A stretch of 64,000 nucleotides of DNA from Mycobacterium gordonae. GTDB taxonomy: Bacteria; Actinomycetota; Actinomycetes; Mycobacteriales; Mycobacteriaceae. How positions within the stretch are numbered: position 1 is the first letter of the stretch; each line of letters starts with the position of its first letter. The notes beneath the pieces are model-generated. The model did not search any database. It was not told where the DNA came from and saw nothing but the letters and a program-made list of their open reading frames with translations. The position numbers were made by a program, and so were the translations under genes. This document shows positions 11,291-23,281 of this stretch, piece after piece. The stretch is from NCBI RefSeq assembly GCF_017086405.1, contig NZ_CP070973.1, forward strand, positions 2,946,739-3,010,738. Reading direction: 5' to 3'.

Positions 11291-13234
11291 GTGCCCGATC
11301 CCGCCACGTACCGTCCCGCGCCCGGGTCCATCCCGGTCGAGCCGGGCGTCTACCGCTTCCGGGATGCCCACGGCCGCGTCATCTACGTCGGCAAAGCCAA
11401 AAGCCTGCGTAGCCGCCTGACGTCGTATTTCGCCGACGTCGCAGGTCTGCATCCGCGTACCCGGCAGATGGTGACCACGGCCGCCAAGGTCGAGTGGACG
11501 GTGGTCAACACCGAGGTCGAGGCGCTCCAGCTGGAGTACAACTGGATCAAGGAGTTCGACCCGCGCTTCAACGTCCGCTACCGCGACGACAAGTCCTATC
11601 CGGTACTGGCCGTCACCCTGAACGAGGAGTACCCGCGGTTGATGGTCTACCGCGGACCCCGACGCAAGGGGGTGCGGTATTTCGGGCCGTACTCGCATGC
11701 GTGGGCGATTCGCGAAACACTGGACCTGCTCACCCGCGTTTTCCCGGCTCGCACCTGCTCCAACGGAGTCTTCAAGCGGCACAACCAGATCGACCGGCCC
11801 TGTCTGCTCGGCTACATCGACAAATGCTCCGCGCCGTGCGTCGGTCGGGTCAGCGCCGAGCAACACCGCCAGATCGTCGCAGACTTCTGCGACTTCCTGT
11901 CCGGCAAAACCGAGCGTTTCGCGCGCGAGCTGGAACAACAGATGCACGCGGCATCGGGTGAGCTGGACTTCGAACGGGCGGCCCGGCTCAGAGACGACCT
12001 GGGCGCGCTGCGGCGGGCGATGGAGAAGCAGGCCGTGGTGTTCGGGGACGGCACCGACGCCGACGTGGTCGCTTTCGCCGACGACGACCTCGAGGCCGCG
12101 GTACAGGTCTTCCACGTGCGCGGGGGACGGGTTCGCGGTCAGCGGGGCTGGATCGTCGAAAAGTCCGGGGATCCGGGTGATTCCGGTGCCGAGCAGTTGG
12201 TAGAACAGTTTCTCACCCAGTTCTATGGCGAACAGGCTGAATTGGGTGGTGCCGCCGACGAAGCCGTCAACCCGGTGCCGCGTGAGGTGCTGGTGCCCTG
12301 CCTGCCTTCCAATCACGACGAGCTGGCCAGCTGGCTGTCCGGGCTGCGAGGTTCGAAGGTCACCCTGCGAGTGCCGCGGCGCGGCGACAAGAAGGCGCTG
12401 GCTGAGACGGTGGAGCGCAATGCGAAAGAGGCGCTGCAACAACACAAGCTGAAGCGCGCCGGTGACTTCAATGCCAGATCGGCTGCACTGCAGAACATTC
12501 AGGATGCCCTCGGTCTGGCGGATGCCCCGTTGCGCATCGAGTGTGTCGACATCAGCCATGTGCAGGGCACCGATGTCGTCGGCTCGCTGGTGGTTTTCGA
12601 GGACGGCCTGCCGCGCAAGTCGGACTACCGGCATTTCGGCATCCGCGAGGCAGCGGGGCAGGGGCGCTCGGACGACGTGGCGTCCATCGCGGAGGTGACG
12701 CGGCGCCGCTTCCTGCGGCATCTGAGCGACCAGAGCGACCCCAATATGCTTTCCGCGGAGGGCAAGTCGCGCCGCTTCGCCTACCCGCCCAATCTGTACG
12801 TGGTGGATGGCGGGGCGCCGCAGGTCAATGCGGCCAGTGCCGTACTGGAGGAGCTGGGTGTCACCGATGTCGCGGTAATCGGCCTGGCCAAGCGGCTGGA
12901 AGAGATCTGGGTACCCGCAGAACCGGACCCGGTCATCATGCCCCGAAACAGTGAGGGTCTGTATCTGCTGCAGCGAGTGCGTGACGAAGCGCACAGGTTT
13001 GCCATCGCCTACCATCGCAGCAAGCGATCCAAGCGAATGACGGCCTCGGCGCTGGACTCCGTGCCCGGGTTGGGCGAGCACCGGCGCAAGGCACTGGTCA
13101 CCCACTTCGGATCGATCGCCCGCCTCAAGGAGGCCACCGTCGACCAGATCACCGCCGTTCCCGGTATCGGCGTGGCCACCGCCACCGCCGTCCTGGAGGC
13201 ACTACGGCCCGACGTGACGGGAGCTCCGGAATGA
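11291..13234 (+). CDS. uvrC: Excinuclease ABC subunit C
   Basis: Makes the dual incisions in nucleotide excision repair. 647 residues, GTG start. Domains in order: GIY-YIG nuclease ([21 protein letters not shown], about 19-39), Cys-containing region (CSNG...[13 protein letters not shown]), UVR motif that binds UvrB (about 205-240, [16 protein letters not shown]), RNase H-like 5' nuclease ([15 protein letters not shown] and VVDGGAPQV) and C-terminal tandem helix-hairpin-helix ([25 protein letters not shown]). Its TGA overlaps the rapZ ATG. Confidence 0.97.
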   Translation: MPDPATYRPAPGSIPVEPGVYRFRDAHGRVIYVGKAKSLRSRLTSYFADVAGLHPRTRQMVTTAAKVEWTVVNTEVEALQLEYNWIKEFDPRFNVRYRDDKSYPVLAVTLNEEYPRLMVYRGPRRKGVRYFGPYSHAWAIRETLDLLTRVFPARTCSNGVFKRHNQIDRPCLLGYIDKCSAPCVGRVSAEQHRQIVADFCDFLSGKTERFARELEQQMHAASGELDFERAARLRDDLGALRRAMEKQAVVFGDGTDADVVAFADDDLEAAVQVFHVRGGRVRGQRGWIVEKSGDPGDSGAEQLVEQFLTQFYGEQAELGGAADEAVNPVPREVLVPCLPSNHDELASWLSGLRGSKVTLRVPRRGDKKALAETVERNAKEALQQHKLKRAGDFNARSAALQNIQDALGLADAPLRIECVDISHVQGTDVVGSLVVFEDGLPRKSDYRHFGIREAAGQGRSDDVASIAEVTRRRFLRHLSDQSDPNMLSAEGKSRRFAYPPNLYVVDGGAPQVNAASAVLEELGVTDVAVIGLAKRLEEIWVPAEPDPVIMPRNSEGLYLLQRVRDEAHRFAIAYHRSKRSKRMTASALDSVPGLGEHRRKALVTHFGSIARLKEATVDQITAVPGIGVATATAVLEALRPDVTGAPE

Positions 13235-14115
13235 CGAGCAGTGACACCTCAGCCGGCATCGACGTCGTGCTGGTGACCGGACTGTCGGGCGCCGGCCGCG
13301 GCACGGCCGCCAAGGTGCTCGAGGATCTCGGCTGGTATGTGGCCGACAACCTGCCACCCCAGTTGATCACCCGCATGGTCGATTTCGGGTTGGCCGCCGG
13401 GTCACGGATCACCCAGCTCGCGGTGGTCATGGATGTGCGGTCCCGTGGATTCACCGGCGATCTGGACGAGGTGCGCAACGAACTGGCGACCCGCAACATC
13501 ACGCCTCGGGTGGTGTTCATGGAGGCGTCCGACGACATGTTGGTACGCCGCTACGAGAACAACCGGCGCAGTCATCCGCTGCAGGGCCAGCAGACGCTGG
13601 CCGAAGGCATCGCCGCCGAGCGCCGGATGCTGGCTCCGGTGCGCGCCACCGCCGACCTGATCATCGATACGTCGACCCTTTCGGTGCGCAGCCTGCGGGA
13701 AAGCATCGAGCGGGCCTTCGGTGGCAACGGCGGCGCGACCACCAGCGTCACGGTCGAGTCCTTCGGCTTCAAATACGGCCTGCCGATGGACGCCGACATG
13801 GTGATGGACGTCCGGTTCCTGCCCAACCCGCACTGGGTGGACGAGTTGCGTCCGCTGACCGGTCAACACGAACCGGTACGCGACTACGTGCTCAGCCAAC
13901 CCGGAGCGGCCGAGTTCCTCGAGACTTACCATCGGTTGCTGGCGCTGGTTGTCGACGGCTACCGGCGGGAGGGGAAGCGTTACATGACGGTCGCCATCGG
14001 CTGCACCGGCGGCAAGCATCGCAGCGTGGCGATCGCCGAGGCGCTCATGGGCTTGTTGCGGTCCGATCCGCAGTTGACCGTGCGGGCACTACACCGGGAT
14101 CTGGGTCGCGAATGA
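13231..14115 (+). CDS. rapZ: RapZ family nucleotide-binding protein
   Basis: 294 residues. The N-terminal P-loop is [14 protein letters not shown] (about 15-28); the usual GK is replaced by GR, as in the Mtb orthologue Rv1421, so the replacement is lineage-typical. The C-terminal domain has [24 protein letters not shown] and the [10 protein letters not shown] phosphate-binding loop. In E. coli RapZ controls glucosamine-6-phosphate synthase RNA; in actinobacteria the role is unclear. It is fixed between uvrC and yvcK by ATGA overlaps on both sides. Confidence 0.93.
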   Translation: MTSSDTSAGIDVVLVTGLSGAGRGTAAKVLEDLGWYVADNLPPQLITRMVDFGLAAGSRITQLAVVMDVRSRGFTGDLDEVRNELATRNITPRVVFMEASDDMLVRRYENNRRSHPLQGQQTLAEGIAAERRMLAPVRATADLIIDTSTLSVRSLRESIERAFGGNGGATTSVTVESFGFKYGLPMDADMVMDVRFLPNPHWVDELRPLTGQHEPVRDYVLSQPGAAEFLETYHRLLALVVDGYRREGKRYMTVAIGCTGGKHRSVAIAEALMGLLRSDPQLTVRALHRDLGRE

Positions 14116-15140
14116 CGGACAACATCGTCGCGCTCGGCGGCGGCCACGGTTTGTATGCGACGCTGTCGGCGGCGCGCCGGCTCACCCCGCACGTCACCGC
14201 CATCGTGACCGTCGCCGACGACGGCGGCTCCTCGGGGCGGCTGCGCAGCGAGCTGGACGTGGTACCGCCGGGCGACTTGCGAATGGCGTTGGCGGCGTTG
14301 GCATCCGACAGTCCGCATGGCCGATTGTGGGCGACCATCCTGCAGCACCGCTTCGGTGGTAGTGGCGCGCTGGCCGGGCACCCGATCGGGAACCTGTTGC
14401 TGGCCGGGCTCTCGGAGGTGCTCGCCGACCCCGTCGCGGCCCTCGACGAGATCGGGCGCATTCTCGGCGTCAAGGGCAGGGTGCTTCCGATGTGCCCGAT
14501 TGCCCTGCAGATCGAGGCCGACGTGTCCGGTCTGGAATCCGACCCACGCATGTTCCGGGTGATCCGGGGTCAGGTCGCCATCGCATCGACGCCGGGCAAG
14601 GTTCGCCGGGTGCGGTTGCTGCCCGCCGATCCGCCCGCGACCCGCCAAGCCGTCGACGCCATCATGTCGGCCGAACTGGTGGTGCTGGGACCGGGCTCCT
14701 GGTTCACCAGCGTGATCCCGCACGTCATGGTGCCCGGGCTGCATCAGGCCTTGCAGGCCACCCGTGGCCGTAAGGCGCTGGTGCTCAATCTCGTCGCGGA
14801 ACCGGGCGAAACGGCGGGCTTCTCGGTGGAGCGCCATCTGCACGTGCTGGCCCAGCACGCGCCGGGATTCACCGTCGACGACATCATCATCGACTCCGAT
14901 CGCGTCCCGAGCGACCGCGAACGCGACCAACTACGACGCACCGCGACCCTGCTGCAGGCCGAGGTCCACTTCGCCGACGTGGCCCGACCTGGTACACCTT
15001 TACATGACCCGGGCAAGCTGGCCGCAGTCCTGGATGGGGTGCTCGTGCGAGACAGGGATCCGGCGGCGCCCGCGGTGAAGGCCACCGAAGAGATGCCGAT
15101 CGACGGGGTAAGACCGAGGGGTGACGACGCGTGGCGATGA
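14112..15140 (+). CDS. yvcK: YvcK/CuvA family protein (UDP-sugar binding, cell-wall homeostasis)
   Basis: 342 residues. Rossmann-type LPPG:FO 2-phospho-L-lactate transferase fold: [16 protein letters not shown] (6-21), [23 protein letters not shown] and [14 protein letters not shown]. In mycobacteria (Rv1422, CuvA) it localises to the growing pole and is needed for normal cell-wall synthesis on some carbon sources; in Bacillus it binds UDP-GlcNAc. It overlaps rapZ and whiA by four bases each. Confidence 0.92.
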   Translation: MTDNIVALGGGHGLYATLSAARRLTPHVTAIVTVADDGGSSGRLRSELDVVPPGDLRMALAALASDSPHGRLWATILQHRFGGSGALAGHPIGNLLLAGLSEVLADPVAALDEIGRILGVKGRVLPMCPIALQIEADVSGLESDPRMFRVIRGQVAIASTPGKVRRVRLLPADPPATRQAVDAIMSAELVVLGPGSWFTSVIPHVMVPGLHQALQATRGRKALVLNLVAEPGETAGFSVERHLHVLAQHAPGFTVDDIIIDSDRVPSDRERDQLRRTATLLQAEVHFADVARPGTPLHDPGKLAAVLDGVLVRDRDPAAPAVKATEEMPIDGVRPRGDDAWR

Positions 15141-16114
15141 CGACTGAAGTGAAGGATGAGCTGAGCCGTCTGGTAGTCAAGTCGGTCAGCGCGCGGCGCG
15201 CGGAAGTCACGTCCCTGCTGCGGTTCGCCGGCGGCCTGCACATCGTCGCCGGCCGCGTGGTCGTGGAGGCCGAGGTGGATCTGGGCAGCATCGCGCGGCG
15301 GCTGCGCAAGGACATCTTCGACCTGTACGGCTACAACGCGGTGGTGCATGTGTTGTCGGCCAGCGGAATCCGCAAGAACACGCGGTACGTGTTGCGGGTG
15401 GCCAGCGACGGCGAAGCGCTGGCCCGGCAGACCGGCCTGCTCGATATGCGCGGACGCCCGGTCCGTGGCCTGCCGGCGCAGGTCGTCGGCGGCAGCATCG
15501 CCGACGCCGAAGCCGCCTGGCGGGGAGCTTTCCTGGCGCACGGCTCGCTGACCGAACCGGGCCGGTCTTCGGCGCTGGAAGTCAGCTGCCCCGGGCCGGA
15601 GGCGGCGCTGGCGCTCGTCGGGGCGGCACGGCGCCTGGGGGTCAGCGCCAAGGCGCGCGAGGTGCGCGGCGCCGACCGGGTGGTGGTGCGTGACGGCGAG
15701 GCGATCGGCGCCCTGCTCACCCGGATGGGAGCGCAGGACACCCGGCTGATCTGGGAGGAGCGCCGACTGCGCCGCGAGGTTCGCGCGACCGCCAACCGGC
15801 TGGCCAATTTCGACGACGCCAACCTGCGCCGCTCGGCCCGCGCGGCCGTGGCCGCGGCTGCCCGGGTGGAGCGTGCCCTGCAGATACTCGGCGACACGGT
15901 GCCCGACCACCTGGCGACCGCCGGTCAGTTGCGCGTCGAGCACCGGCAGGCCTCGCTGGAGGAACTCGGTCGGCTCGCCGACCCGCCGATGACCAAAGAC
16001 GCTGTGGCAGGTCGTATTCGGCGCCTGCTGTCGATGGCCGACCGCAAGGCGAAAGTGGACGGGATTCCCGACACCGAATCCGCGGTGACCCCCGACCTGC
16101 TCGAAGACGCCTGA
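15137..16114 (+). CDS. whiA: WhiA sporulation/cell-division regulator
   Basis: 325 residues from ATG 15137, which overlaps the yvcK stop (ATGA); a GTG two codons upstream (15131) is the alternative. The N-terminal half is a LAGLIDADG homing-endonuclease-like fold without nuclease residues ([25 protein letters not shown]). The C-terminal half is a DNA-binding helix-turn-helix ([25 protein letters not shown]). WhiA works with WhiB2 in actinobacterial division. Last gene of the uvrC-rapZ-yvcK-whiA operon. Confidence 0.96.
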   Translation: MTTEVKDELSRLVVKSVSARRAEVTSLLRFAGGLHIVAGRVVVEAEVDLGSIARRLRKDIFDLYGYNAVVHVLSASGIRKNTRYVLRVASDGEALARQTGLLDMRGRPVRGLPAQVVGGSIADAEAAWRGAFLAHGSLTEPGRSSALEVSCPGPEAALALVGAARRLGVSAKAREVRGADRVVVRDGEAIGALLTRMGAQDTRLIWEERRLRREVRATANRLANFDDANLRRSARAAVAAAARVERALQILGDTVPDHLATAGQLRVEHRQASLEELGRLADPPMTKDAVAGRIRRLLSMADRKAKVDGIPDTESAVTPDLLEDA

Positions 16115-16118
16115 GCCG

Positions 16119-16138
16119 CGCGAGCTGGGGCCCTCGCG
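16119..16138 (+). terminator. Hairpin after whiA, CGCGAG-N8-CTCGCG
   Basis: A perfect 6-base GC-rich stem with an 8-base loop starting four bases after the whiA stop. No T-tract follows, as is common in mycobacteria, so termination is only possible rather than shown. Confidence 0.35.
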
Positions 16139-16168
16139 AGCAGCGAATCGGTCCTCTGCTCGCCGTAA

Positions 16169-17614
<1,446 letters not shown>

Positions 17615-17617
17615 GCC

Positions 17618-18895
17618 CTAACGGTCGTTGGAGTAGTTCGTCACATAGACCCAGGACAAGAACCGGGCGACTGCCTCCGCGGCTTTGTTCGCGCGCGGCG
17701 ACCCGAAAATGTCGAAGGCATGCTGGGCATTGGGCAGCTCGGCGTAGGCGACCGGAGCCTTCGACACCGAACGCAACTCGTCGACGAACTCCCGCGCCTC
17801 GGCGACCGGGATCAGGGAGTCGTCGGTCCCGTGCAGGACGAAGAACGGTGGCGCGTCCACATGCACATACCGCAGTGGCGAGGCCTCTTCGTAGATTTCC
17901 CGATGGGTGTCGAGTTTGTGCTTCACCACCAATCGTTCGAGGACCTGCACGAACTGCTCGCGTCCCGGAGCGTCGGTGGAGTACCAGTCGTAGCGACCGT
18001 AGAACGGCACGGCCGCCATCACCGAGGTATCGGCGTCTTCGAAGCCGGGCTGGAACTTGGGCTCGTTGGGAGTCAGAGCCGCCAGGGCAGTCAGGTGTCC
18101 GCCGGCCGAACCACCGCTCAGCGCAACGAAGTTCGGGTCTCCGCCGTAGGCCGCGATGTTCTCCTTGACCCACGCCAGCGCCCGCTTGACGTCGACGATG
18201 TGGGCCGGCCAGGTGTGCCACGGCGACACCCGGTAGTTCATCGACACGCAGACCCAGCCCCGCGAAACGAGGTGGCTCATCAGGGGATACGCCTGCGGTC
18301 GACGCCACCCGATCATCCATGCTCCACCGGGAATCTGCAGCAGGACAGGCGCTTTGCCGTCCATTGGCAGGTCGCGGCGGCGCCAGATGTCGGCCAGGTT
18401 CGCCCGTCCGTGGGGTCCGTAGGAGACGATGTTCTGCTTGTCGACGAAGCGGCGCCGCGCCACCGTGGTGCGCAGCGGCGGATTTCGTCGTCCCCGCCGG
18501 GTCGGTTCGGTGGGCAGGTCTTTGAGTTGATCGGTGTAGTCAGGCCCGAGCTGCTCGGTCAGCCCTGCTTCCAAAATCGGTCCCGAAGTTGTTATTCCGC
18601 GGTATCGGATGACAGCCAGGATCGCCCAGGACGCCGCGGTCAACGCCAGCGCAACCTTTCCTTTCAGACCGGCGAAGTCGCCGCGTCGACCGCGACGCAC
18701 GGCGTCCAGCGCGGACACCGAAGCGTACAGGCCCGGCACCTCTGACGTGGGCCAGCCGAACCAGAACACCGTCGGCGACGCATACGGGTTGCGGGTGATC
18801 GGGCGTAATCCGTTGGCGGCGTTGACGAGTTCCACCGTTGCCCGGGTCAGTGGCCGGGGCCGGCGCAGCTGCCGCAGCACGCGCCGGGCGTTCAT
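17618..18895 (-). CDS. lipO: HSL-family esterase/lipase LipO
   Basis: 425 residues, alpha/beta hydrolase. The nucleophile elbow is GGSAGG with Ser263; the oxyanion region is IPGGAWM (about 188-194, a variant of HGGG); acid and base candidates are the Asp in GTDDSLIP and the His in NAQHAFD. A hydrophobic segment at about 78-97 may anchor it to the membrane. Its start overlaps the fadD12 stop by four bases and its stop lies three bases from the convergent DGAT stop. It matches Mtb Rv1426c; substrate unknown. Confidence 0.9.
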   Translation of the reverse strand: MNARRVLRQLRRPRPLTRATVELVNAANGLRPITRNPYASPTVFWFGWPTSEVPGLYASVSALDAVRRGRRGDFAGLKGKVALALTAASWAILAVIRYRGITTSGPILEAGLTEQLGPDYTDQLKDLPTEPTRRGRRNPPLRTTVARRRFVDKQNIVSYGPHGRANLADIWRRRDLPMDGKAPVLLQIPGGAWMIGWRRPQAYPLMSHLVSRGWVCVSMNYRVSPWHTWPAHIVDVKRALAWVKENIAAYGGDPNFVALSGGSAGGHLTALAALTPNEPKFQPGFEDADTSVMAAVPFYGRYDWYSTDAPGREQFVQVLERLVVKHKLDTHREIYEEASPLRYVHVDAPPFFVLHGTDDSLIPVAEAREFVDELRSVSKAPVAYAELPNAQHAFDIFGSPRANKAAEAVARFLSWVYVTNYSNDR

Positions 18896-20514
18896 GAGCC
18901 GCTCACCCGGGCCTTGAGTTCATTGCGCAGAATCTTGCCGGTGCTGCCGCGGGGAAGCTCGTCGAGCACGGTGATCTCGCGCGGCACTTTGTAGTTGGCG
19001 AGGTTGTCCCGCACGTGCTGCTTGAGCGTCTCGACCGTCGCAGCGGCACCCGGCTCGAGCACTACGAACGCCGACAACCGTTGGCCGTACTGTTCGTCGT
19101 CGACGCCGATCACCGAGGCTTCGGCGACGTCCGGGTGGGCCGCCAGCGTCTTCTCCACCTCGATCGGGTAGATGTTCTCACCGCCGGACACGATCATCTC
19201 GTCGTCGCGCCCCACCACGAACAGCCGGCCGTTCGTGTCGAGGTATCCGACGTCACCCGAAGACATATAGCCGGCGTGAAAGTCCTTGGTCTTGCCGGAG
19301 GTATAGCCATCGAACTGGCTGCCGTTGTGCACGTAGATGGTGCCGACCTCGCCGGTGGGCACTTCCTGGAAATCCGAGTCCAGAATTCGAATCTGGGTTC
19401 CGTCGGCCGGCTTGCCCGCGGTATCCGGTGCGGCGCGCAGATCCGCCGGAGTGGCGGTTGCGATCATCCCCGCCTCGGTGGCGTTGTAGTTGTTGTAGAT
19501 CACGTCGCCGAACTGGTCCATGAAGGCGATGACGACGTCGGGCCGCATCCGCGAACCCGACGCCGCGGCGAAACGTAACGACTTGCAGCTGTACCGATTC
19601 CGGACCTCGTCGGGCAGTTCCATGATCCGGTCGAACATCACCGGCACCACCGCGAGGCCGGTCGCCTGATGGCGGTCGATCAGGGCCAGCGTCGCTTCGG
19701 GATCGAACTTGCGCCGGGTGACCACGGTGCAGGCCAGCGAGGAAGCCAGCACCAGCTGGGAGAAGCCCCACGCATGGAACATCGGCGCCACGATCACGAT
19801 GGGCTCCTCGGCCCGCCATGGCGTCCGGTCCAGCACACCCTTGAGCGTCTTGATCCCGCCGTTGCCGCCGGAATGTTTGGCGCCCTTGGGTGTTCCGGTG
19901 GTTCCGGAGGTGAGCAGGATCAGCTTGCTCTTGCCGCCGGTGCGCTGGGGCCGTTGGCCGGTGTGGGCTTTGATGAGCTTCTCGACGGTCACCTCGTGCG
20001 GTTCGTCGGCCCACGCCACGATCCGGGTCGCGTTCGGCGCGTCCGCCAGCGCCCGATCCACCGTCGGGGTGAACTCCTCGTCGTAGACGATCGCGTCGAC
20101 GCCCTCGCGGCTGACCACCTCGGCCAGCGCGGGGCCGGCGAAAGAGGTGTTGAGCAGCAGGACATCGGCGCCGACCCGGTTCGCCGCCAATAGCGCGTCG
20201 ATGAACCCGCGGTGATTGCGGCACATGATGCCGACCACCTTGGGTGGTCCGCCCGGTTGGGCCTGCAGCGCGGCGGCGAATGCGTCGCCGCGCTGGTCCA
20301 TCTGTCGCCATGTCAGGGTGCCGAGTTCGTCGATCAGCCCGGGCCGGTCGGGGCAGCGTTGCGCCGCACCGGCGAAGCCGGCGGTGAAACCGATTCCTTC
20401 ACGGGCCATCGCGACGGCCACTCGCATATAGCGGTCGGGCCGCATCGGCGCGATCATGCCCGCACGGCGCAGGGTGGCGAGCACGCCGCGAATCTCTTCA
20501 AGACGAGATGCCAT
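18892..20514 (-). CDS. fadD12: Fatty acyl-CoA ligase FadD12
   Basis: ANL-superfamily adenylating enzyme activating fatty acids with ATP and CoA. 540 residues. P-loop-like motif LLTSGTTGTPKG at 200-211, YNATEAG (A5), SGDVGYLD and GRDDEMIVSGGENIYP (A7-A8), and the catalytic Lys527 in GSTGKILRNEL. Located between the acyltransferase and lipO on the minus strand with 3-base and overlapping junctions, so the three are co-transcribed. Matches Mtb Rv1427c. Confidence 0.93.
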   Translation of the reverse strand: MASRLEEIRGVLATLRRAGMIAPMRPDRYMRVAVAMAREGIGFTAGFAGAAQRCPDRPGLIDELGTLTWRQMDQRGDAFAAALQAQPGGPPKVVGIMCRNHRGFIDALLAANRVGADVLLLNTSFAGPALAEVVSREGVDAIVYDEEFTPTVDRALADAPNATRIVAWADEPHEVTVEKLIKAHTGQRPQRTGGKSKLILLTSGTTGTPKGAKHSGGNGGIKTLKGVLDRTPWRAEEPIVIVAPMFHAWGFSQLVLASSLACTVVTRRKFDPEATLALIDRHQATGLAVVPVMFDRIMELPDEVRNRYSCKSLRFAAASGSRMRPDVVIAFMDQFGDVIYNNYNATEAGMIATATPADLRAAPDTAGKPADGTQIRILDSDFQEVPTGEVGTIYVHNGSQFDGYTSGKTKDFHAGYMSSGDVGYLDTNGRLFVVGRDDEMIVSGGENIYPIEVEKTLAAHPDVAEASVIGVDDEQYGQRLSAFVVLEPGAAATVETLKQHVRDNLANYKVPREITVLDELPRGSTGKILRNELKARVSGS

Positions 20515-20517
20515 GGC

Positions 20518-21330
20518 TCAGCCCACAATCGGGAATCGACGCTTGGCGGCGAGCTCGTTGAGCCCCTCTTGCATGACTGACCGGACATACTCGTCGACTT
20601 TGTCGACATCCGGGTCATCGCCGAATTGTGCTGCGATGTCGATAGGTTTGAGCACCTGCATCTTGATCTTGGCCGGCAGCGGGACATTGGGCGGGATGGC
20701 GGCGCTGAACCCGAAGGGGAATCCGAAGGAAAGCGGCAGGATGTCGCTGCGCAGGAGCTTTTTGATGCCTAGATTTCGGGCCAGCCAGGTGCCGCGGGTG
20801 AGGTACAGCTGAGTCTCCTGACCGCCGATACCCACCATCGGCACGATGGGGACTCCCGCTTCGATCGCGGTGCGGACGTATCCCTTGCGGCCATTGAAGT
20901 CGATGACGTTCTCCACCGACGTCGGCCGGTAGGCGTCGTAGTCGCCGCCCGGGAAGACGACGACCACCCCTCCGGAGCGCAGTGCCGCGGCCGCGTTCTC
21001 CCGGTTGGCCCGGATGTAGCCGGTCTTGCGGAAAAAGTCCGCCGTCGGGCCCATGAACAGGATGTCGTGGCTCAGCGTCAGCACCGGGCGGTCGTAGCCG
21101 AACTTGTCGTAGAAGTCAGTGCTGAAGATCGGGACGTCCATCGGGAATTGACCGCCGGAGTGGTTGGCGACAACCAACGCCCCGCCAGGCGGGAACCCAT
21201 CGAGGCCATGCACCTCCGACCGGAAGTAGGTCTTCAAGACCGGCCGCATGACGCTGATCATGCGCCGGGTCATGCCCGGATCGAACTTCCCGATATCGCC
21301 CCGTTCCGGGTCTTCGTTGTCGTTGCTCAC
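20518..21330 (-). CDS. Lysophospholipid/glycerol acyltransferase-like protein (Rv1428c-like)
   Basis: 270 residues from GTG 21330, which has AAGGGAG just upstream; a longer frame reaches 21435 without homology. It has an acyltransferase core with NHSGGQFPMD in place of the classic NHxxxxD, FFRKTGYIRANRENA and VVVFPGGDYDAYRP, resembling the MGAT-like branch of the LPLAT superfamily. First gene of the acyltransferase-fadD12-lipO unit, so it may use acyl-CoA made by FadD12. The acceptor is unknown. Confidence 0.85.
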   Translation of the reverse strand: MSNDNEDPERGDIGKFDPGMTRRMISVMRPVLKTYFRSEVHGLDGFPPGGALVVANHSGGQFPMDVPIFSTDFYDKFGYDRPVLTLSHDILFMGPTADFFRKTGYIRANRENAAAALRSGGVVVVFPGGDYDAYRPTSVENVIDFNGRKGYVRTAIEAGVPIVPMVGIGGQETQLYLTRGTWLARNLGIKKLLRSDILPLSFGFPFGFSAAIPPNVPLPAKIKMQVLKPIDIAAQFGDDPDVDKVDEYVRSVMQEGLNELAAKRRFPIVG

Positions 21331-21482
21331 TGAGGCTCCCTTGCCGTCGAATCCCTCAGATCGTAGCGACCGCCCCCGCGGTTGTGTGCCGGCATCGTGA
21401 CCGAAAGCCTCCCGTGGAAGCCGCCGAAGGTGCACAGTGTGCTTGGTTCCAGGTTCACGCTGCTGCAGAAGGGACTCTCAGG

Positions 21483-22745
21483 GTGGCCGAAGCGGGAAAT
21501 GTGGTGGGTTCCGGGTGCGTCGCGTTGATCGCCCGGCAGATGGACGCGATTCGCGACACTTTCACCACCGAGCTGTTCGACATGATGAGAGGCGAGATCC
21601 AAGGGCTCAAACACGACCCGCGAATGATGGACCTGTGGCACGCGAGCCTCACCGAGAACTTCGTCGCCGCGGTGCATTACCTGGAACGGGATGCGCCGAC
21701 GGCGCTGCTCGAGGCGCCCCCCGCCGCGCTTGCCTACGCGCGGGCGTCCGCACAGCGGGACATCCCGCTGGCGCCACTGGTTCGGGCGCATCGACTGGGA
21801 CATGCGCGGTTCCTGGAAGTGGCGATGCAGTACGTGTCGCTGTTGGAGCCGCAGCAGCAGGTGCCCACGATCATCGACCTGGTGAATCGCTCGGCCCGCG
21901 TCATCGACCTGGTGGCCGATCAGCTGATCCTGGCCTACGAGGAGGAGCACGACCGCTGGCTGAGCCGGCGTAGCGGTCTGCAGCAGCACTGGGTCAGCGA
22001 GGTGCTGGCCGGGACCCCGGTCGACGTGCAGCGCGCCGAGAAGGTGCTGCGCTATGGGCTGGACGGGCGCCACGTCGCGGCCGTGGTGTGGGTCGACGAC
22101 ACGGTGCCCATCGACCAGGTGGTCGCTCGGTTTGACGAGGTGCGCTGCTTGATGGCGGCCGAACTGGACGCGGCCGGCCGATCGCTGCTGGTGCCGACCG
22201 ACGAACGTGAGGCGCGGCTGTGGTTCTCGGTCGGCGGTGCAGCCGACCTGTGCAGCATCCCAAGCGCATTCGAATCGGCGAGCATCGGGGCGCGGGTGGC
22301 GTGCGGCCGGTTCGGCCACGGACTGCGTGGCTTCCGGGCCACAATGAAACAGGCCGAGCTGGTGAAGACGGTGGTACTGGCCGGCGGAGACCGCCACAGC
22401 AGGCCGGTCGTCTGCTACGACGACGTGGCGCCGGTGGCGTTGATGGCCGGCGACGTGGACGAATTGCGGCGCTTCGTGGCCGACACGCTGGGCGACCTCG
22501 CCGGCGCCGGTGAGCGCAACGAGTGGCTGCGCGAGACTCTGCGCGAATTCCTGATCCGCAACCGCAGTTTTGTCGCCACCGCCGAAGCAATGATATTGCA
22601 CCGCAACACAATTCAGTACAGGGTCGGGCAAGCGATGGAACTTTGCGGGCAGAACTTCGATGATCCCGACGCGGTGTTCAAGGTCCAGACCGCGCTAGAG
22701 GCCTGCCGATGGATGGCGCCGGCTGTGCTGCGGGCACAAAAGTAA
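21483..22745 (+). CDS. PucR/CdaR-type helix-turn-helix regulator (Rv1429-like)
   Basis: 420 residues from GTG 21483 with AGAAGGGA upstream, close to the 422 of Mtb Rv1429; a longer frame from 21384 lacks support. The N-terminal half is helical (sensory, RsbRD-like, ARQMDAIRDTFTTELFD), the middle resembles a degenerate GGDEF-like PucR domain, and the C-terminus is the PucR HTH (LREFLIRNRSFVATAEAMILHRNTIQYRVG). Divergent from the acyltransferase operon across about 150 bases, so it may regulate that operon. Ligand unknown. Confidence 0.85.
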   Translation: MAEAGNVVGSGCVALIARQMDAIRDTFTTELFDMMRGEIQGLKHDPRMMDLWHASLTENFVAAVHYLERDAPTALLEAPPAALAYARASAQRDIPLAPLVRAHRLGHARFLEVAMQYVSLLEPQQQVPTIIDLVNRSARVIDLVADQLILAYEEEHDRWLSRRSGLQQHWVSEVLAGTPVDVQRAEKVLRYGLDGRHVAAVVWVDDTVPIDQVVARFDEVRCLMAAELDAAGRSLLVPTDEREARLWFSVGGAADLCSIPSAFESASIGARVACGRFGHGLRGFRATMKQAELVKTVVLAGGDRHSRPVVCYDDVAPVALMAGDVDELRRFVADTLGDLAGAGERNEWLRETLREFLIRNRSFVATAEAMILHRNTIQYRVGQAMELCGQNFDDPDAVFKVQTALEACRWMAPAVLRAQK

Positions 22746-22834
22746 TCGACAGATTCGGTCTCAGCGCATAGCCGGTCGGCGGTCCCTGCGAGTTAGCGTT
22801 TGCCCACGTCAACCGCCAACCGAAAGAGGCAGAC

Positions 22835-23209
22835 ATGGACCGGCCCGCCGCCAACAGCAGCCAGGCCGATTGCGCGTTGCGGCTGATCACTCAGATCTGT
22901 AAGCGGACCAATCTGCAGATGGACATCTATCAGCGGGCGATCGTCGTCGCTGAACAGCAGGGTCGCCCAGATCAGGTGCGTGAGCTCCGGCGGTTTCTGG
23001 GCATGCAACGTCAGGACCGAAACCTCCTGCGCGAACTGCTCGACCGCGACAAGTCGGCGGGGGTCCCAGCGGGCAAGCCATCCGTGTGTGATGAGGGGTC
23101 ACGCGGATGGCATTGCCGCTGGCGGGCTTCCCGGCGGCGGTGCTGCCGCCGGGCCGGCCGAGCACGAATTGCATTGCACCGCAGTAAGTTACGAAACCCG
23201 CTCGGGTAG
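22835..23209 (+). CDS. Small hypothetical protein
   Basis: 124 codons from ATG 22835, preceded by AAAGAGG at good spacing. Residues 1-75 look like a genuine helical, charged protein (LRLITQICKRTNLQMDIYQ, VRELRRFLGMQRQDRNLLREL). After about residue 78 the sequence becomes rich in Arg, Cys and Trp and looks out of frame. Another frame over the same bases ends in QVGGGPSGQAIRV then stop, so a short indel may hide the true C-terminus. In Mtb the PE16 gene occupies this position. Not recognised. Confidence 0.5.
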   Translation: MDRPAANSSQADCALRLITQICKRTNLQMDIYQRAIVVAEQQGRPDQVRELRRFLGMQRQDRNLLRELLDRDKSAGVPAGKPSVCDEGSRGWHCRWRASRRRCCRRAGRARIALHRSKLRNPLG

Positions 23210-23281
23210 GTCTACACCACGGTCGGGTGGTGCCGATAGATTGGACGGGCCAGACAGATTCCTCCTGGAACGAGGCCAGCC

